From Paraspadella gotoi (Eukaryota > Chaetognatha), in contig CM119267.1 in NCBI GenBank assembly GCA_051294375.1, forward strand, positions 13,880,186 through 13,944,185: 64,000 nt of DNA. The letters run 5' to 3'. Positions 1 through 11,719 of this stretch are shown piece by piece (position 1 is the first letter of the stretch; the number at the start of each line of letters is the position of its first letter). The notes under the pieces are model-generated. The model did no database searches. It was not told where the DNA came from and saw only the letters and a list, made by a program, of their open reading frames with translations. The position numbers were made by a program, and so were the translations under genes.

Positions 1-300
1 AGGCCCGGAAGTCGCCCTCCGATCTTTCTCTCTCATTTTCGTTTCCGTGAACTATTTTCGTTATTGCGATTCTTTTTTTCTTTCTTTTTTTTCTTTTTTT
101 CTTTCTTCTTGGTTCCTCCTTGAGACAGGAGTCTCTCGAAGAACAAGGAAGAGGAGGAGAAGGAGGGAGAATGACAAGGAGGCAGAGGTTAGAGAGACAC
201 AGACTGAAAAGCTTAACGATGTAAATAGGAATGTAAATTGTTTTCTTCGCTTTTTCTGATGAACCCAGGGAGGCATCGGATGGCGTCGACCGAGCGGCGG

Positions 301-427
301 NNNNNNNNNNNNNNNNNNNNNNNNNNNNNNNNNNNNNNNNNNNNNNNNNNNNNNNNNNNNNNNNNNNNNNNNNNNNNNNNNNNNNNNNNNNNNNNNNNNN
401 NNNNNNNNNNNNNNNNNNNNNNNNNNN
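301..427. other. Sized assembly gap (127 N) in a GA/CT region
   Basis: Run of N next to a GA dinucleotide run. Predicted frames crossing it are meaningless. The mirrored region in the right arm (14.62-14.72 kb) is sequenced and is a CT-rich run, so the missing sequence is very probably the same microsatellite. Confidence 0.95.

Positions 428-460
<33 letters not shown>
428..460. repeat. (GA)n microsatellite
   Basis: Uninterrupted GA repeat flanking the gap. Its counterpart in the other arm is the CT run at about 14616-14648. Confidence 0.95.
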
Positions 461-463
<3 letters not shown>

Positions 464-589
464 TTCAAAATAACTTGAGTGAATGAACGGCAGGGGACAA
501 AACAATAAGTGTTTGAGAGATTCTAAACGCTGCTTTATCACGGTTTTTCTCGGACGTGAGCGAAGGGTGCGGCTTTTTTAGACGATTTG

Positions 590-714
590 GCGGCGGCGTT
601 AGCGGCGGCGGTTACGGTGCTGGTGGAAGGTGGTGGTGGCGGCGGCGGGCGGCGGCGGCGGCGGGGGCGGTGGCCGGCGGGGCGGCGGCGGTGGCGGCGG
701 CGTGGCAAGCGGGG
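590..714. repeat. GGC/GGT-rich, CpG-rich block
   Basis: Nearly pure G+C run of GGC/GGT trinucleotides, mirrored at about 14360-14475. It would read as a poly-glycine stretch, but the frame is not kept between the two arms, so I do not call a gene. Its many GG runs could form a G-quadruplex. Confidence 0.85.
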
Positions 715-756
715 TAAGAAGCTTAAGAATTAGGATACCAGGGGATCAATTGCGAA

Positions 757-819
757 AAATAAATAGGAAAGAGAAAGAAAGAAAAAGAAAAAGAAAGAAA
801 GAAAGAAAAAGAAAGAAAG

Positions 820-870
<51 letters not shown>

Positions 871-892
871 CAGACAGACAGACAGACAGGCA
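757..892. repeat. (GAAA)n then (GACA)n compound microsatellite
   Basis: Tetranucleotide GAAA repeats change into GACA repeats at about 868. The mirrored copy is a CTTT run at about 14215-14310, with most of the TGTC part lost. Slippage explains the frames seen here. Confidence 0.93.
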
Positions 893-1265
893 CAATGAAG
901 TCGTCGCGACGAATCAAACGCCGAAAATCGTCATTCTCTTTCATCTCTTGTTGGTGCAATAATTCGCTTGGCTTTCTTCGAGATTCGCCGTCTACGCTCC
1001 TTTCCGCGCGGACGAGAGAGTCGACGAATGATTATCCCCTCGTTGAAGGAGAAGCGAAGAGGAAAGATCGTCGTCGCGAGTCTGGAGCGATATTGGGAGG
1101 GGGGGGCGACATTGAGATAAAGTCAGACTACTCCTACTTTCCATCAAGAAGCCCCTCTCTCCTCTCGAGGATTCGCTCTCTACTGGCGTCCGGCGCCGCT
1201 CACGTTAATAAAATCCAAGGGATCGCGCAAATCCGCGCAATCCAGGAGCCATAATATTTCCCTTC

Positions 1266-1480
1266 CGGATGTAATTCGGAATGTTTCGTATGTAAGCAGA
1301 AGACGAATCGAGACCATTTTCCCCAGGATGTAACCGGATTGAGACGCTAAAGACCGGGATGTAAATAGAAGTAGAATCAAGAAAATCTTTCCCAGTATTT
1401 AACTCAGGTTCGACGCAAAAGGCCCGCATATATAAAGAAGACGAATCAAGAAAATTCTCTCTCTCTCTCACCCGGATGTA
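1266..1480. repeat. Minisatellite of ~69 bp units (left arm)
   Basis: About three and a half diverged units beginning near 1266, 1326, 1395 and 1472, each opening with a GGATGTAA-like motif and carrying an AGAATCAAGAAAA-like tail. The unit is close to 69 bp, so on the minus strand a frame from 1552 to 1205 reads through all units as a repeated motif of the type F/G-LDS-S/T-S-x-Y-I/M about every 23 residues. The frame is disrupted in the mirrored copy (13610-13826), so coding is unproven. Confidence 0.75.
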
Positions 1481-2595
1481 ATTTGACAGAGTTTTACACT
1501 TCGACGCGCGAATCAACGACGTCGAAGACGAAAATTTCTCCGGCGGAGACAAAATCAGCGGCGTCGGCGACTACGGCGGCGTCGGCGGCGGAATTGTCGG
1601 CCGAATCAGCTTGCCGTCGTGATCGGCGCCAAAGATCGGCAAAATTGACAAATGGGAGGAAAAGGATGGGGGGGGGGGCGAGGGTTTGAGGAAGAGGAAG
1701 TGATTGACTTAGTCTTAGGTTTATTCTAAATTCCAGAGATCGAGTACATAATTTCATTCTTTGATGTCGTTGATGTTGTCGTATTCTGCCAGTTGTCTTT
1801 GCTATTTTTCTGGAAGAAGTCTTTATTTGAACTGCAATCCCTTGTTTCTTTTTCGTCGCAAACAAACAAAAACAAAAACCAAATTAAAAATAAAAAAATA
1901 AAAAGACGACGACAGATTTAAAGGTGCCTTTAGGTTAAAACTTGAACAAACAGTTTTTCTCCGACTTTTCTTCGATCCGTTGGGGGTATTATTGTCGCTG
2001 TTGTTGTTATTGATGTTGTTGTTGTTGTTATGCACCCGGGCGCACAAAACCTTCGCGTCGTTCTTCCCAGATGGGCGAATGTTTTCCATTTTTTCGTCCC
2101 AACGCGACGACGACGAGAAAAAAGAAGACTGCAAACAAATGTAAACAAGGCTCCATAAGAACCGTTGGCTCGCCTCTCGCCCTTCCAGGTGGCTAAACGG
2201 ACTCCATCCTCTGGCTTTCTGAGGGTTTTTTTGGAAAGACACACATTTTGTCGGTATTTTGACTCTCGAATGGTAGTAAATTCTTTGGTAATTGATGCGT
2301 TTTATAATTAAAAGTATTGATTCATGTGTAGACGATGTCGATTTGTTTGTATGTAAGTTTCTTGATGGCGTCGCAAATGCAAAGTTGCACCGACGGACAA
2401 AGAAGAAAAGCCAAAAGACGACGACGACCCAAAAACGATAAAAACTACGACTCGACTTGCATAAACATTAAACAACAACGACGACGACGGAGGCCGAAAA
2501 CGTACACGGCGCGCTCCGATGCCAAAACGAAGACGACGACGACGTCGGGCAAAAACCGGTAGTGGTTCCGGTTTAAAGAGCGAAAAATCGGGAGA

Positions 2596-2629
2596 CGTCC
2601 CGAGAGTCTCGGCTTCGCGTCTCGGGACG
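2596..2629. repeat. GC-rich hairpin, 10 bp perfect stem
   Basis: Stem halves CGTCCCGAGA (2596-2605) and TCTCGGGACG (2620-2629) with a 14-base loop. The same hairpin is intact in the other arm at 12465-12498 although the surroundings have indels. Function unknown. Confidence 0.8.
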
Positions 2630-2787
2630 ACGGCGGATTTTTCTGACCCGAAAATTGAAAAAGGACTGGTCTTATTGTGAGGAAAAATTCCTTGGAGTGA
2701 GTGTTAAGATGAAAACTTCATTCGACGCTATTATTCACAAATACGGCGATTGGAGAAAAATTGAACCGATCTCGCGGCTCTGGGTTA

Positions 2788-2804
2788 CCTCATCTGAGAT
2801 GAGG
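2788..2804. repeat. 17 bp perfect palindrome
   Basis: CCTCATCT-G-AGATGAGG. The right-arm counterpart (about 12293-12310) has lost the symmetry, so the palindrome is not constrained between copies. Confidence 0.8.
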
Positions 2805-3392
2805 CGCTATGGTGGTGGGCGGAAGAAGCGATCTCACAACGGTAGGATGGGGGCGGGCAGGGCCTGGCAGGGGTGTAGCCTCCGCCTTCCAAACGGAGAA
2901 ACGGAGAAATGCCTAATTGTTATGGCGCTGGAATATGGCCTCGTTTGGACGCGGGACTGATTTGCTGAAAGCCGAAGAAAATGGCGCCTCCGCGAGTTTG
3001 GAAGAAAGGGAGGAAGGAGAAAAGATAAAAGGAATAGAGGGATAAGGAGACGGTGAAAATAGGAATAGAGAGAAATGGAAGAAGACAAAATAAATTTGAT
3101 AATAAATTAAATGACAAGATATGAATAGGAAACGACGAAAAAAGGAAAAAGAAAAGGAAAAAGGAAAATAGGAAATGAAAAAGAAGATGGATGATGTAAA
3201 AGAAGAAGGAAAATAGGAGAGATATAAAGGATTAGGAAGAAGAAAAGTGAAAAACAAAAGGAAAACGAAAGAAAATAAGAAAAGAGAAGGAGAAAGAAAA
3301 GCAGACGACGAAGACGATTTTTCGCCAGTTAAATCGGCTGAGAGAAAATTCAAAGGAAAAGTTTCAGAACGAATAGGCAAGGCGCGATCGGA

Positions 3393-3431
<39 letters not shown>

Positions 3432-3640
3432 CTCTCTCATCTTCTCTCTCTCTCTCTCTCTCTCCCTCTCTTTCTCCTCCTCCTCTCTCTCTCTCGCTCC
3501 ATCTCCTCTCTCTCATTCCCTCTCTCCTTATCTTCTCTCTCACTCTCCTCTACTCCCTCCCCTCTCATGTTCTCTCTCCTCTCTCCTCTTCGCCTCCTCT
3601 CTCTCTCGCTTTCTCTCTCTCCTCTCTCTCTCTCATTGTT
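3393..3640. repeat. (CT)n-rich microsatellite, ~250 bp
   Basis: CT repeats with short TTC, TCC and CAT interruptions. The mirrored run (about 11612-11718) is less than half as long. The overlapping serine/leucine-rich frames are artefacts of the dinucleotide. Confidence 0.93.
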
Positions 3641-4375
3641 TATCTTTCACTTCGCGTCGCATTTCACCCGAAGATCCGATGGATTTTAAAAACTCTCTTC
3701 CGTTTTCCAGAGTAAAGCAGCTTGAGAGGATCTCCGCGTTTTTCCCGTCAAATCCAGAGTTACGACTGCAACAAAAACTACAAAACTACAAAATTACAAA
3801 CAAGACGCCGACGCCGGAAGTTTAAAAAAAAAAGAAGACGAAAACGACGTCGACGACGACGACTAAGATAAGGACAGCGACGGGAGGCGTAAAACTAAAA
3901 AATAAGTCCCAGATGACAAGATAGTTATCAAAAAAGAGACTGTATATGTGAATTTTCGTCGATAAAAATAATAAAGAGTTTACTTAAAATTTAGGCCATC
4001 GATCATCGTGACAATAAAACTTACTATCGACCAGAACGGGCGCCTGACATAAGTACAATTAAAAATACTAACAAAGAAATACAAAAATGCCTACCAAACG
4101 ACGCAATTATGGCGAAATGCCAAGCATATATATTATACAACCACGATTTAACTCCAGTTGCGCTTCACCAATAACAACAAAAAGAAACAAATAAACCACA
4201 ATAACATTGGAATGCTTATGACAACGACGACAACGACGACGACAAAGACGACGATATTGTTCGAAGGAAAAGGAAACGTGAAAATACGAGAAGTCGAGGA
4301 TTAAAACGAAGTCGGTGACAGAAAAAGAAACGAAGAAGCTTACGAGTGTCACAAAGACGACAACAATAACAACAA

Positions 4376-4405
4376 AACGACGACGACGACGACGACGACG
4401 ACGAC
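4376..4405. repeat. (ACG)n trinucleotide run
   Basis: About ten ACG/CGA units. The mirror copy at about 10855-10881 is a GTC run. The surrounding 4.2-4.4 kb is also rich in degenerate ACG/ACA triplets. Confidence 0.9.
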
Positions 4406-5246
4406 TATAGGAAAAGCGCATGGAGTCATGGAAATGGTTTGGGAATCGAAAACGGAATGGAAGAGAAAGACCAAGAAAGATTTCCATGCCGACCGCATCG
4501 TCATGCCGCCATGTCGTTTTCTCTCGGGTCCAGAACTCGAATCGAGGCTCGATTCTGTTGCAACTTTTCCCGGAAATCCGGGGGACAAAACGAAAACGAG
4601 ACTGAAAATAAACAAACGAAGAAATCGCGGCAAAAGTGGGGCCCGTGGGGGAGGGGAGAGTTAAGAGAGAGGCGGTGGTTACTAGATGGTAGTTGAGAAG
4701 TTAGTGCAATGTGGTGAACCAATTTCATTACTTTTATAGTATATTTATATTTTTGGGGTATTTTTTTCTTTTAGTTTCTTTTCCTTGGCGTTCTCTTACT
4801 GTTCCTTTTTTCATCTATTATCTTTTCTCTTTTTATGTTTTTTAATTTAATTTTTTTCCTTTTTTTCTTTTCTTCTTTCCCTTCCGCCCACGCTCTCTTT
4901 ATATAGTATATCTCTTCCTATTTTTAGCAAAAAAAGGGAAAAAAAAATCATTTCTGATTTTCACGAAACGAAACAGAAATCCATACACGGACGAAATTCC
5001 TCCCCCGCGATTTTCTTTCGATTTCGTCGTCGTCGTCGTCGACAGTCAACGCCCTCTCGACGGAACCGTGAAAGTGAGGCAATCGTCTCGTTCTTTCTGC
5101 GTTTTCCGTCGCCTACTCTTATATTTTCTCATTCCGTGTATTTTTTTTCCCTACCGCCCGTTCTATATATAGTAAATCCTCTTGGCTGCCGATCCGATCC
5201 CTTGCTCATTTCCATCACAAGCATTTCCGATATTCTCGTCTCCCGA

Positions 5247-5570
5247 CTCTCTCTCTCTCTCTCTCTCTTCAGTCTCTCGTCTCAGATGGTCCGCTCTGCT
5301 TCGTGGAAGTCGTGTCGTTTTACTGATGGTCTTTCGCTTCTCGCATCCATATTCTCACATTCTGCATGGGATTGCGGCATTAAGCGCCGGGTCTCGTTTT
5401 CCGTCGATTAGGTTGTTGGGAATCCATGCTTTTGGGTTTCTTTATTTCTTATCGTCCTCTCTCTTCTTCGCTTCTCCTCTCTCCTCTCTCTCTCTTTCTC
5501 TCTTTCTCTCTCTCTCTCTCTGCTCTCCTCCTCTCTTCTCTCTCTCTCTCTCTTCTCTCTCGTCTTTCCG
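5247..5570. repeat. CT-rich microsatellite blocks
   Basis: Two CT-rich runs (about 5247-5277 and 5456-5570) separated by unique sequence. They are mirrored as GA runs at about 9750-9845 and 9930-10018. The 200-residue frame crossing this stretch is serine/leucine low complexity and is not a gene. Confidence 0.9.
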
Positions 5571-5988
5571 TCACATTTCCTCTTTTTTCTTATATAGCTT
5601 TTTTTCTCACGGCATTCGATTTTTCTTCACTCACGCTTCTGCGCGATTTTCTCTCGATCGTCTTCATCCTTCTTCGTCATCAACCTCTCCCGTGGCCGCC
5701 CTTAGTACTTACCTTGCTTACTCGGCTGCCTCACTTTTCGCAGCATTTGCCCGTGGTTACATAGGAGTGGGGCTCAGATTATGAATTATATATTATTTGT
5801 TATTTCTTGTTATTTGTTACATACCATTACATTACGTAACATAACATAAATCAGTTGGACCTTAACTAATTTATTATTATATGCAAATGAGATTGATGAA
5901 CTCAATCTCTGATGAGCGAGGTTTCCCGTCTCTCGCTCACCTTCTGAGAGTATCAATATCGCAGGTTGAAATGAGTCTTTAGGGATCT

Positions 5989-6023
5989 GGAGGTAGGAGG
6001 TAGGAGGTAGGAGGTAGGAGGTA
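5989..6023. repeat. Heptamer minisatellite GGAGGTA x5
   Basis: Five perfect units. The mirrored array at 9285-9312 has four units of the complement, so unit number differs between arms. The G-rich strand has regularly spaced GG pairs. Confidence 0.92.
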
Positions 6024-6438
6024 GGAACTGGAGGTAAGCAAAAGGCAAGCATCGGTAATCAATCGATATAAGAATGATCTCTCAGGTAAGCTCGGCCTAG
6101 CCACTCAATATAAACCACATGAGATAAATACTAAACCATATAAACCCCGACGATGGCTAATTAATATTAATGCAATCTGTATCAAATGAAATCATGATTA
6201 AACAAAGCAATGAGATATTAGTAAACGGCAATGTTTATAAACAAATAGTGATTGTTTATATTTTTAAACACCTGTACAAAATGGAAATAAGAATGACGAA
6301 TTACAACGAGAGTTTATGTCCAACATCTCATTTAGTATTATTATAAGAATCTAGCTCTTACTGTCACCTTTTTTGCGCCCTTCGGTTCACTTCGAGATCA
6401 GCCTTACCCGCGTTTCTTTTCTGTCGTCTTCATCCCAT

Positions 6439-6472
<34 letters not shown>

Positions 6473-6475
6473 TCT

Positions 6476-6675
6476 NNNNNNNNNNNNNNNNNNNNNNNNN
6501 NNNNNNNNNNNNNNNNNNNNNNNNNNNNNNNNNNNNNNNNNNNNNNNNNNNNNNNNNNNNNNNNNNNNNNNNNNNNNNNNNNNNNNNNNNNNNNNNNNNN
6601 NNNNNNNNNNNNNNNNNNNNNNNNNNNNNNNNNNNNNNNNNNNNNNNNNNNNNNNNNNNNNNNNNNNNNNNNNNN
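6476..6675. other. Sized assembly gap (200 N) in a CT run
   Basis: The gap follows a CT run. The mirrored sequenced region (8640-8870) is a long GA run with AG-rich flanks, so the missing bases are very probably the same microsatellite. Confidence 0.95.
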
Positions 6676-7028
6676 TTTTTTTTTCTCTCTTTTTTTTTCA
6701 AAGAAAGGGCGAGTGAGAGTATGCTCAGAAAAGAATTCGTTTCACAGGGAAAGATCAAATGATGACTTTACACGACTCATAATTTCCTCTCAGAAATCTC
6801 CAAGAAACTCTTCTCTCCAGATCGACCAACTTTCGTTCATCAAGACTTTTCTCTTTTCTCGATTGTTTGGTCGACGACTCTCTATCTGCTTCCTCCCCGT
6901 TCAATGTCTTCAGCGTCAAAAATGGAAAAAAAGGTCAAATTCTCCACTTTTTTACTCTTTGTAGTAGAAACTATTATATGATGAAACGTTTTGCTCATTT
7001 TTCGCAGCTTTAACTTAAAAATATAAAG

Positions 7029-7156
7029 TATGGTGGACGAAAATCCACCAACCGTTCATCAGCGGTCATTGGTGCCGGAGGCAAGTTATTCGCCTCCCAA
7101 CCCAAAGGTCACGGGGTCTAGCCCGGTGGTCGCCTAACAGTTAAGAGGGACGGGGC
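7029..7156 (+). mobile_element. SINE-like repeat, copy A, truncated by gap
   Basis: 5' half of a ~235 bp interspersed repeat. It opens with the TGGTGGA...TCCACCA terminal hairpin, continues through a GGAGGC/GCCTCC stem and a GGGTCTAGCCCGG stretch resembling a tRNA T-arm, then is cut by the 25-N join. It is the mirror image of copy B at 8049-8285, not an independent insertion. Confidence 0.8.
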
Positions 7157-7181
7157 NNNNNNNNNNNNNNNNNNNNNNNNN
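7157..7181. other. 25-N scaffold join
   Basis: Exactly 25 N, a size shared by six joins in this window and typical of an unknown-length gap. It lies where the left arm ends, inside the SINE-like repeat. Confidence 0.97.
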
Positions 7182-7183
7182 TA

Positions 7184-7320
7184 GGCACTGGGTTTGACTA
7201 TGTTACGATCACTCGATCAAGTTAATGAATCAGTTAAGGATCACAAAACTGAACAGAATTATTGTGAATTTCTCATCTGATTAGCTTATTACCGATTAAT
7301 TATCGAAGCCAGATTCGATT
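7184..7320 (-). repeat. Dispersed ~130 bp repeat, copy 1
   Basis: Its reverse complement matches 16140-16265 along most of its length, sharing GATAATTAA, GCTAATCAGATGA, ATAATTCT and GATCCTAACTGAT-like blocks with substitutions between them. This is a repeat family outside the inverted arms. No coding frame seen. Confidence 0.65.
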
Positions 7321-7673
7321 AATGCGATTTTGTTTGAGGTAAAATTTTATGTCGTTGATACCTTTTAATGGAAAAGTTTCAGAACAAAATTTACATGTAA
7401 TTGTTGCTAAGTTTTGTGAAGCTAAGTTTTGTGCAGTAAAGTTTCATAAATCTTCTTGATGGAGACAATCTGGACGCATCAAAGATTAAAAAAAAAACCG
7501 TTAAACTTAATTTTGTAATTTTTTTATAAATTTTATTCAATTTTATTTATTTAATTTATAATTTATTTTATTTTAGTTAATTTTTTCCTTTTCAAAAAAG
7601 ATTTTTTCTTCGCCAGCATTAAGATTCCAATCGCGGACGATCAAATGAGTGGAGGGAGCTTGCAGGCGACAAG

Positions 7674-7702
7674 TGGGCACTGGGCAGGGCACTGGGCAGG
7701 GG
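7674..7702 (+). other. G-quadruplex-forming block
   Basis: Five G3-4 runs at 7675, 7682, 7687, 7694 and 7699 with loops of 4, 2, 4 and 2 bases fit the canonical G-quadruplex pattern. Two copies of a GGGCACTGGGCA unit make it; more GGG runs follow to about 7720. Confidence 0.7.
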
Positions 7703-8048
7703 CAGGCTGGGAGCTGGGACTGGCAGGAACTGACTACAAGGAAGGTAATAACAGGCAGGAAGCTAGCCGGGATGACATGGATCTACGAGAGCGAGCCAAG
7801 AACTGCAGTGTGCAATAGGGTGGAGTGATGAAAAGATTGAGCGATGGAACAATGTTTTTGCTGCCTTTGTATATGTAATAAAAAAATAATTAAGCCCTTT
7901 TCAAAAAAAAATTGCATAACAGTATCTTGAATTGAATTTTTATAATAATATCCTTATAAAATCATAAAATTTCAAAAATCATAATTTTAAGAACAGTTTC
8001 GGATATCGCCGGAAAAAACTGAAAAACTTTTGTAAAATATGTACTTTA

Positions 8049-8285
8049 AATGAAGAGAGACAGTAAATATTGATAAGTGTTAATAACAGAAACCGTTCTA
8101 TATAACTATAAGCAAGTCCCTAAGCTTCGGATCAGGCTGTAACAACCATGTTACAGCGGGTTAGCGCCCCGTCCCTCTTAATGTTAGGCGACCACCTGCT
8201 AGACCCGGACCTTTGGTTGGAGGCGAATAACTTGCCTCCGGCACCAATGACCGCTGATGAACGGTTGGTGGATTTCGTCCACCAT
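8049..8285 (-). mobile_element. SINE-like repeat, copy B, complete with TSD
   Basis: Complete ~237 bp copy. On the minus strand it begins with the ATGGTGG hairpin and ends with a CTGTCTCTTCA-like tail. It is flanked by ACTTTA on both sides (8043-8048 and 8286-8291), a likely 6 bp target-site duplication. It shares its whole length with copies at 46976, 47408 and 49413. A GGTCCGGG-T-CTAG-C element resembles a pol III box B, but I see no clear box A, so the tRNA origin is uncertain. Confidence 0.8.
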
Positions 8286-8734
8286 ACTTTATATTTTTAA
8301 GTTAAAGCTGGCGAAAAATGAGCAAAACGTTTCATCATATAATAGTTTCTACTACACAAGAGTAAAAAAGTGGAAGAATTGGACCTTTTTTTTCCATTTT
8401 TGACGCTGAAGACATTGAACGGGGAGGAAGCAGATAGGAGAGTCGTCGACAAACAATCGAGAAAAGAGAAAAGTCTTGATGAAGAAAGTTGGTCGATCTG
8501 GAGAGAAGAGTTTCTTGGAGATTTCTGAGAGGAAATTATGAGTCGTGTAAAAGTCATCATTTGATCTTCCCTGTGAAACGAATTTTTCTGAGCATACTCT
8601 CACTCGCCCTTTCTTTGAAAAAAAAAGAGAGAAAAAAAACAAAGTTTTATTCTTCACTTTTAAGAGACCACGATCTCTCTATCTCTCTCTCTCTCTGTGA
8701 GGAAATAGAAAAGAGGAAAAAGAAGACGGATGAG

Positions 8735-8739
8735 GAAAG

Positions 8740-8800
<61 letters not shown>

Positions 8801-8848
8801 AGAGAGAGAAAGAGGAGAGAAGAGGAGAGAGGAGAGACAGAGAGAGAG
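8735..8848. repeat. (GA)n-rich microsatellite
   Basis: Mirrors the CT run and gap at 6450-6675. GA repeats with AGG interruptions. Confidence 0.92.
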
Positions 8849-9284
8849 ACGAGACAGAGACAGAGACAGAATGGGATGAAGACGACAGAAAGTGAAAAAC
8901 GCGGGTAAGCTGATCTGAAGAACCGAAGGCGCAAAAAAGGTGACAGTAAGAGCTGATCTTATAATAATACTAAATGAGATGTTGACATAAACTCTCTGTA
9001 ATTTCGTCATTCTTAATTTCCATTTTGTACAGGTGTTTTAAAAATATAAACAATCACTATTTGTTTATAATCATCCGTTTTAACTAATTATCTCCATTGC
9101 TTTGTTTAATCATGGATTTCATTTGAATACAGATTGCATTAATATTAATTAGCCATCGTCGGGTTTATATGCTTTAGTATTTATTCTCATGTGGTTTATA
9201 TTGAGTGGCTAGGCCGAGCTTACCTGAGAGATCATTCTATATCGATTGATTACCGATGCTTGCCTTTTGCTTACCTCCAGTTCT

Positions 9285-9312
9285 AACCTCCTACCTCCTA
9301 CCTCCTACCTCC
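9285..9312. repeat. Heptamer minisatellite TACCTCC x4
   Basis: Mirror of 5989-6023 with one unit fewer; the first unit is AACCTCC. Confidence 0.9.
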
Positions 9313-9745
9313 TACCATCCAGATCCCTAAAGACTCATTTCAACCTGCGGATATTGATACTCTCAGAAGGTGAGCGAGAGACGGAAACCTCGCTCATCAG
9401 AGATTGAAGTTCATCAATCTCATTTGCATATAATAATAAATTAGTTAAGGTCCAACTGATTTATGTTAGTTACGTAAATGTAATGGTATGTAACAAATAA
9501 CAAGAAATAACAAATAATATATAAATTCATAATCTGAGCCCCACTCCTATGTAACCACGGGCAAATGCTGCGAAAAGTGAGGCAGCGAGTAAGCAGGTAA
9601 GTACTAAGGGCGGCCCACCGGGAGAGGTTGATGACGAAGAAGGAATGAAGACGATCGAGAGAAAATCGCGCAGAAGCGTGAGTGAAGAAAAATCGAATGC
9701 CGTGAGAAAAAAAGCTATATAAGAAAAAGAGGAAATGTGACGGAA

Positions 9746-9749
<4 letters not shown>

Positions 9750-9797
<48 letters not shown>

Positions 9798-10018
9798 GAG
9801 AGAGAGAGAGAAGAGAGAGAGAGAGGAGAGAGAGAGAGAGGAGCGATAAGAACCCAAAGCGATTCCAACCAATCGACGGAACGAGACCCGGCGCTAATAG
9901 GCCGCAATGAGAATGTGAGAAATGGATGCGAGAGAGAGAGAGAGAAGAACGAGAGAGAGCAGAGAGAGAGAGAGAAGAGAGAGAGAGAAGAGCAGAGAGA
10001 GAGAGAGAGAGAGAGAGT
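9750..10018. repeat. (GA)n-rich microsatellite blocks
   Basis: Two GA runs (9750-9845 and 9930-10018) mirroring the CT runs of the left arm. The 220-residue minus-strand frame over this region is low-complexity serine/leucine and is not called. Confidence 0.9.
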
Positions 10019-11641
10019 CGGGAGACGAGAATATCGGAAATGCTTGTGATGGAAATGAGCAAGGGATCGGAATCGGCAGCCAAGAGGATTTACTATAATA
10101 TAGAACGGGCGGTAGGGAAAAAAATACACGGAATGAGAAAATATAAGAGTACGACGGAAAACGCAGAAAGAACGAGACGATTGCCTCACTTCACGGTTCC
10201 GTCGAGAGGGCGTTGACTGTCGACGACGACGACGACGAAATCGAAAGAAAATCGCGGGGAGGAATTTCGTCCGTGTATGGATTTCGTTTTCGTTCGTGAA
10301 AATCAGAAATGATTTTTTTTTCCCTTTTTTTGCTAAAAATAGGAAGAGATATACTATATAAAGAGAGCGTGGCGCGAAAGGGAAAGAAGAAAAGAAAAAA
10401 GGAAAAAAATTAAATTAAAAAACATAAAAAGAGAAAAGATAATAGATGAAAAAAGGAACAGTAAGAGAACGCCAAGAAAAGAAACTAAAAGAAAAAAAAA
10501 ACCCCAAAATATATAATATACTATAAAAGTAATGAAATTGGTTCACCACATTGCACTAACTTCTCAACTACCATCTAGTAACCACCCGCCTCTCTCTTAA
10601 CTCTCCCCTCCCCAGCGCCCCCCCTTTTGCCGCGATTTCTTGTTTGTTTATTTCAGTCTCGTTTCGTTTTGTCCCCGGATTTCGGGAAAAGTTGCAACAG
10701 AATCGAGCCTCGATTCGAGTTCTGGACCCGAGAGAAAACGAAACATGGCCGGCATGACGATGCGGTGGCATGGAAATCTTTCTTGGTCTTTCTCTTCCAT
10801 TCCGTTTTCGATTCCCAAACCATTTCCATGACTCCATGCGCTTTTCCTATATGTCGTCGTCGTCGTCGTCGTCGTCGTCGTTTGTTGTTATTGTTGTCGT
10901 CTTTGTGCACTCGTAAGCTTCTTCGTTTCTTTTTTCTGTCACCGACTTCGTTTTAATCCTCGACTTCTCGTATTTTCACGTTTCCTTTCCCTTCGAACAA
11001 TATCGTCGTCTTTGTCGTTCGTCGTTGTCGTCGTTTGTCATAAGCATTCAATGTTATTGTGGTTTATTTGTTTCTTTTTGTTGTTATTGGTGAAGCGCAA
11101 CTGAGTTAAATCGGTGGTTGTATAATATATATGCTTGGCATTTCGCCATAATTGCGTCGTTTGGTAGGCATTTTGTATTTCTTTGTTAGTATTTTTAATT
11201 GTACTTATGTCAGGCGCCCGTTCTGGTCGATAGTAAGTTTTATTGTCACGATGATCGATGGCCTAAATTTTAAGTAAACTCTTTATTATTTTTATCGACG
11301 AAAATTCACATATACAGTCTCTTTTTGACTATCCTTGTCATCTGGGACTTATTTTTAGTTTTAGCGCTCCCGTCGCTGTCCTTATCTTTAGTCGTCGTCT
11401 CGACTGATGCGTTTCGTCTTCTTTTTTTTTTAAACTTCCGGCGTCGGGTCTTGTTGTAATTTTGTAGTTTTGTAGTTTTTTGTTGCAGTCGTAACTCTGG
11501 ATTTGACGGGAAAAAACGCGGAGATCCTCTCAAGCTGCTTTACTCTGGAAAACGGAAGAGAGTTTTTTAAATCCATCGGATCTTCGGGTGAAATGCGACG
11601 CGAAGTGAAAGATAAACATGAGAGAGGAGAGAAGAGAGAGA

Positions 11642-11719
<78 letters not shown>

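Larger units (their letters stand above)
1..7156. repeat. Left arm of giant inverted repeat
   Basis: The whole stretch reappears in reverse complement at 8165-15018 in the same order of landmarks: the GA run near 430, the GGC-rich block near 650, the GAAA/GACA block near 830, the ~69 bp repeat near 1300, the ACG run near 4390, the GGAGGTA heptamers near 6000 and the interspersed repeat near 7050. Arms differ by many one- to few-base indels and by microsatellite length; for example the CT run at 3393-3640 is about 250 bp here but only about 105 bp in the other arm. The arm is open at the window start, so its true outer end is unknown, and it stops at a 25-N join. No gene is recognised inside it. 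Confidence 0.93.
7182..8164. other. Spacer between the inverted arms
   Basis: About 0.98 kb that is mostly AT-rich and not inverted-repeated. It holds a dispersed repeat on the minus strand at 7184-7320, a G-rich block at 7674-7702, and the 3' half of a SINE-like copy at 8049-8164. I see no gene here. Confidence 0.7.

Noticed and set aside
61-486. Frames crossing N runs (61-468 minus, 238-486 plus, and similar ones at 6.4, 26.3, 27.6 and 29.5 kb)
   Set aside because: Most of their length is unknown sequence or dinucleotide repeat, so they are not evidence of genes.
630-714. Glycine-rich protein
   Set aside because: Poly-glycine reading of a GGC/GGT repeat; frame not kept in the mirrored arm.
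9527-10189. 220-codon minus-strand frame
   Set aside because: Low-complexity reading of GA/CT runs; broken in the mirrored arm.
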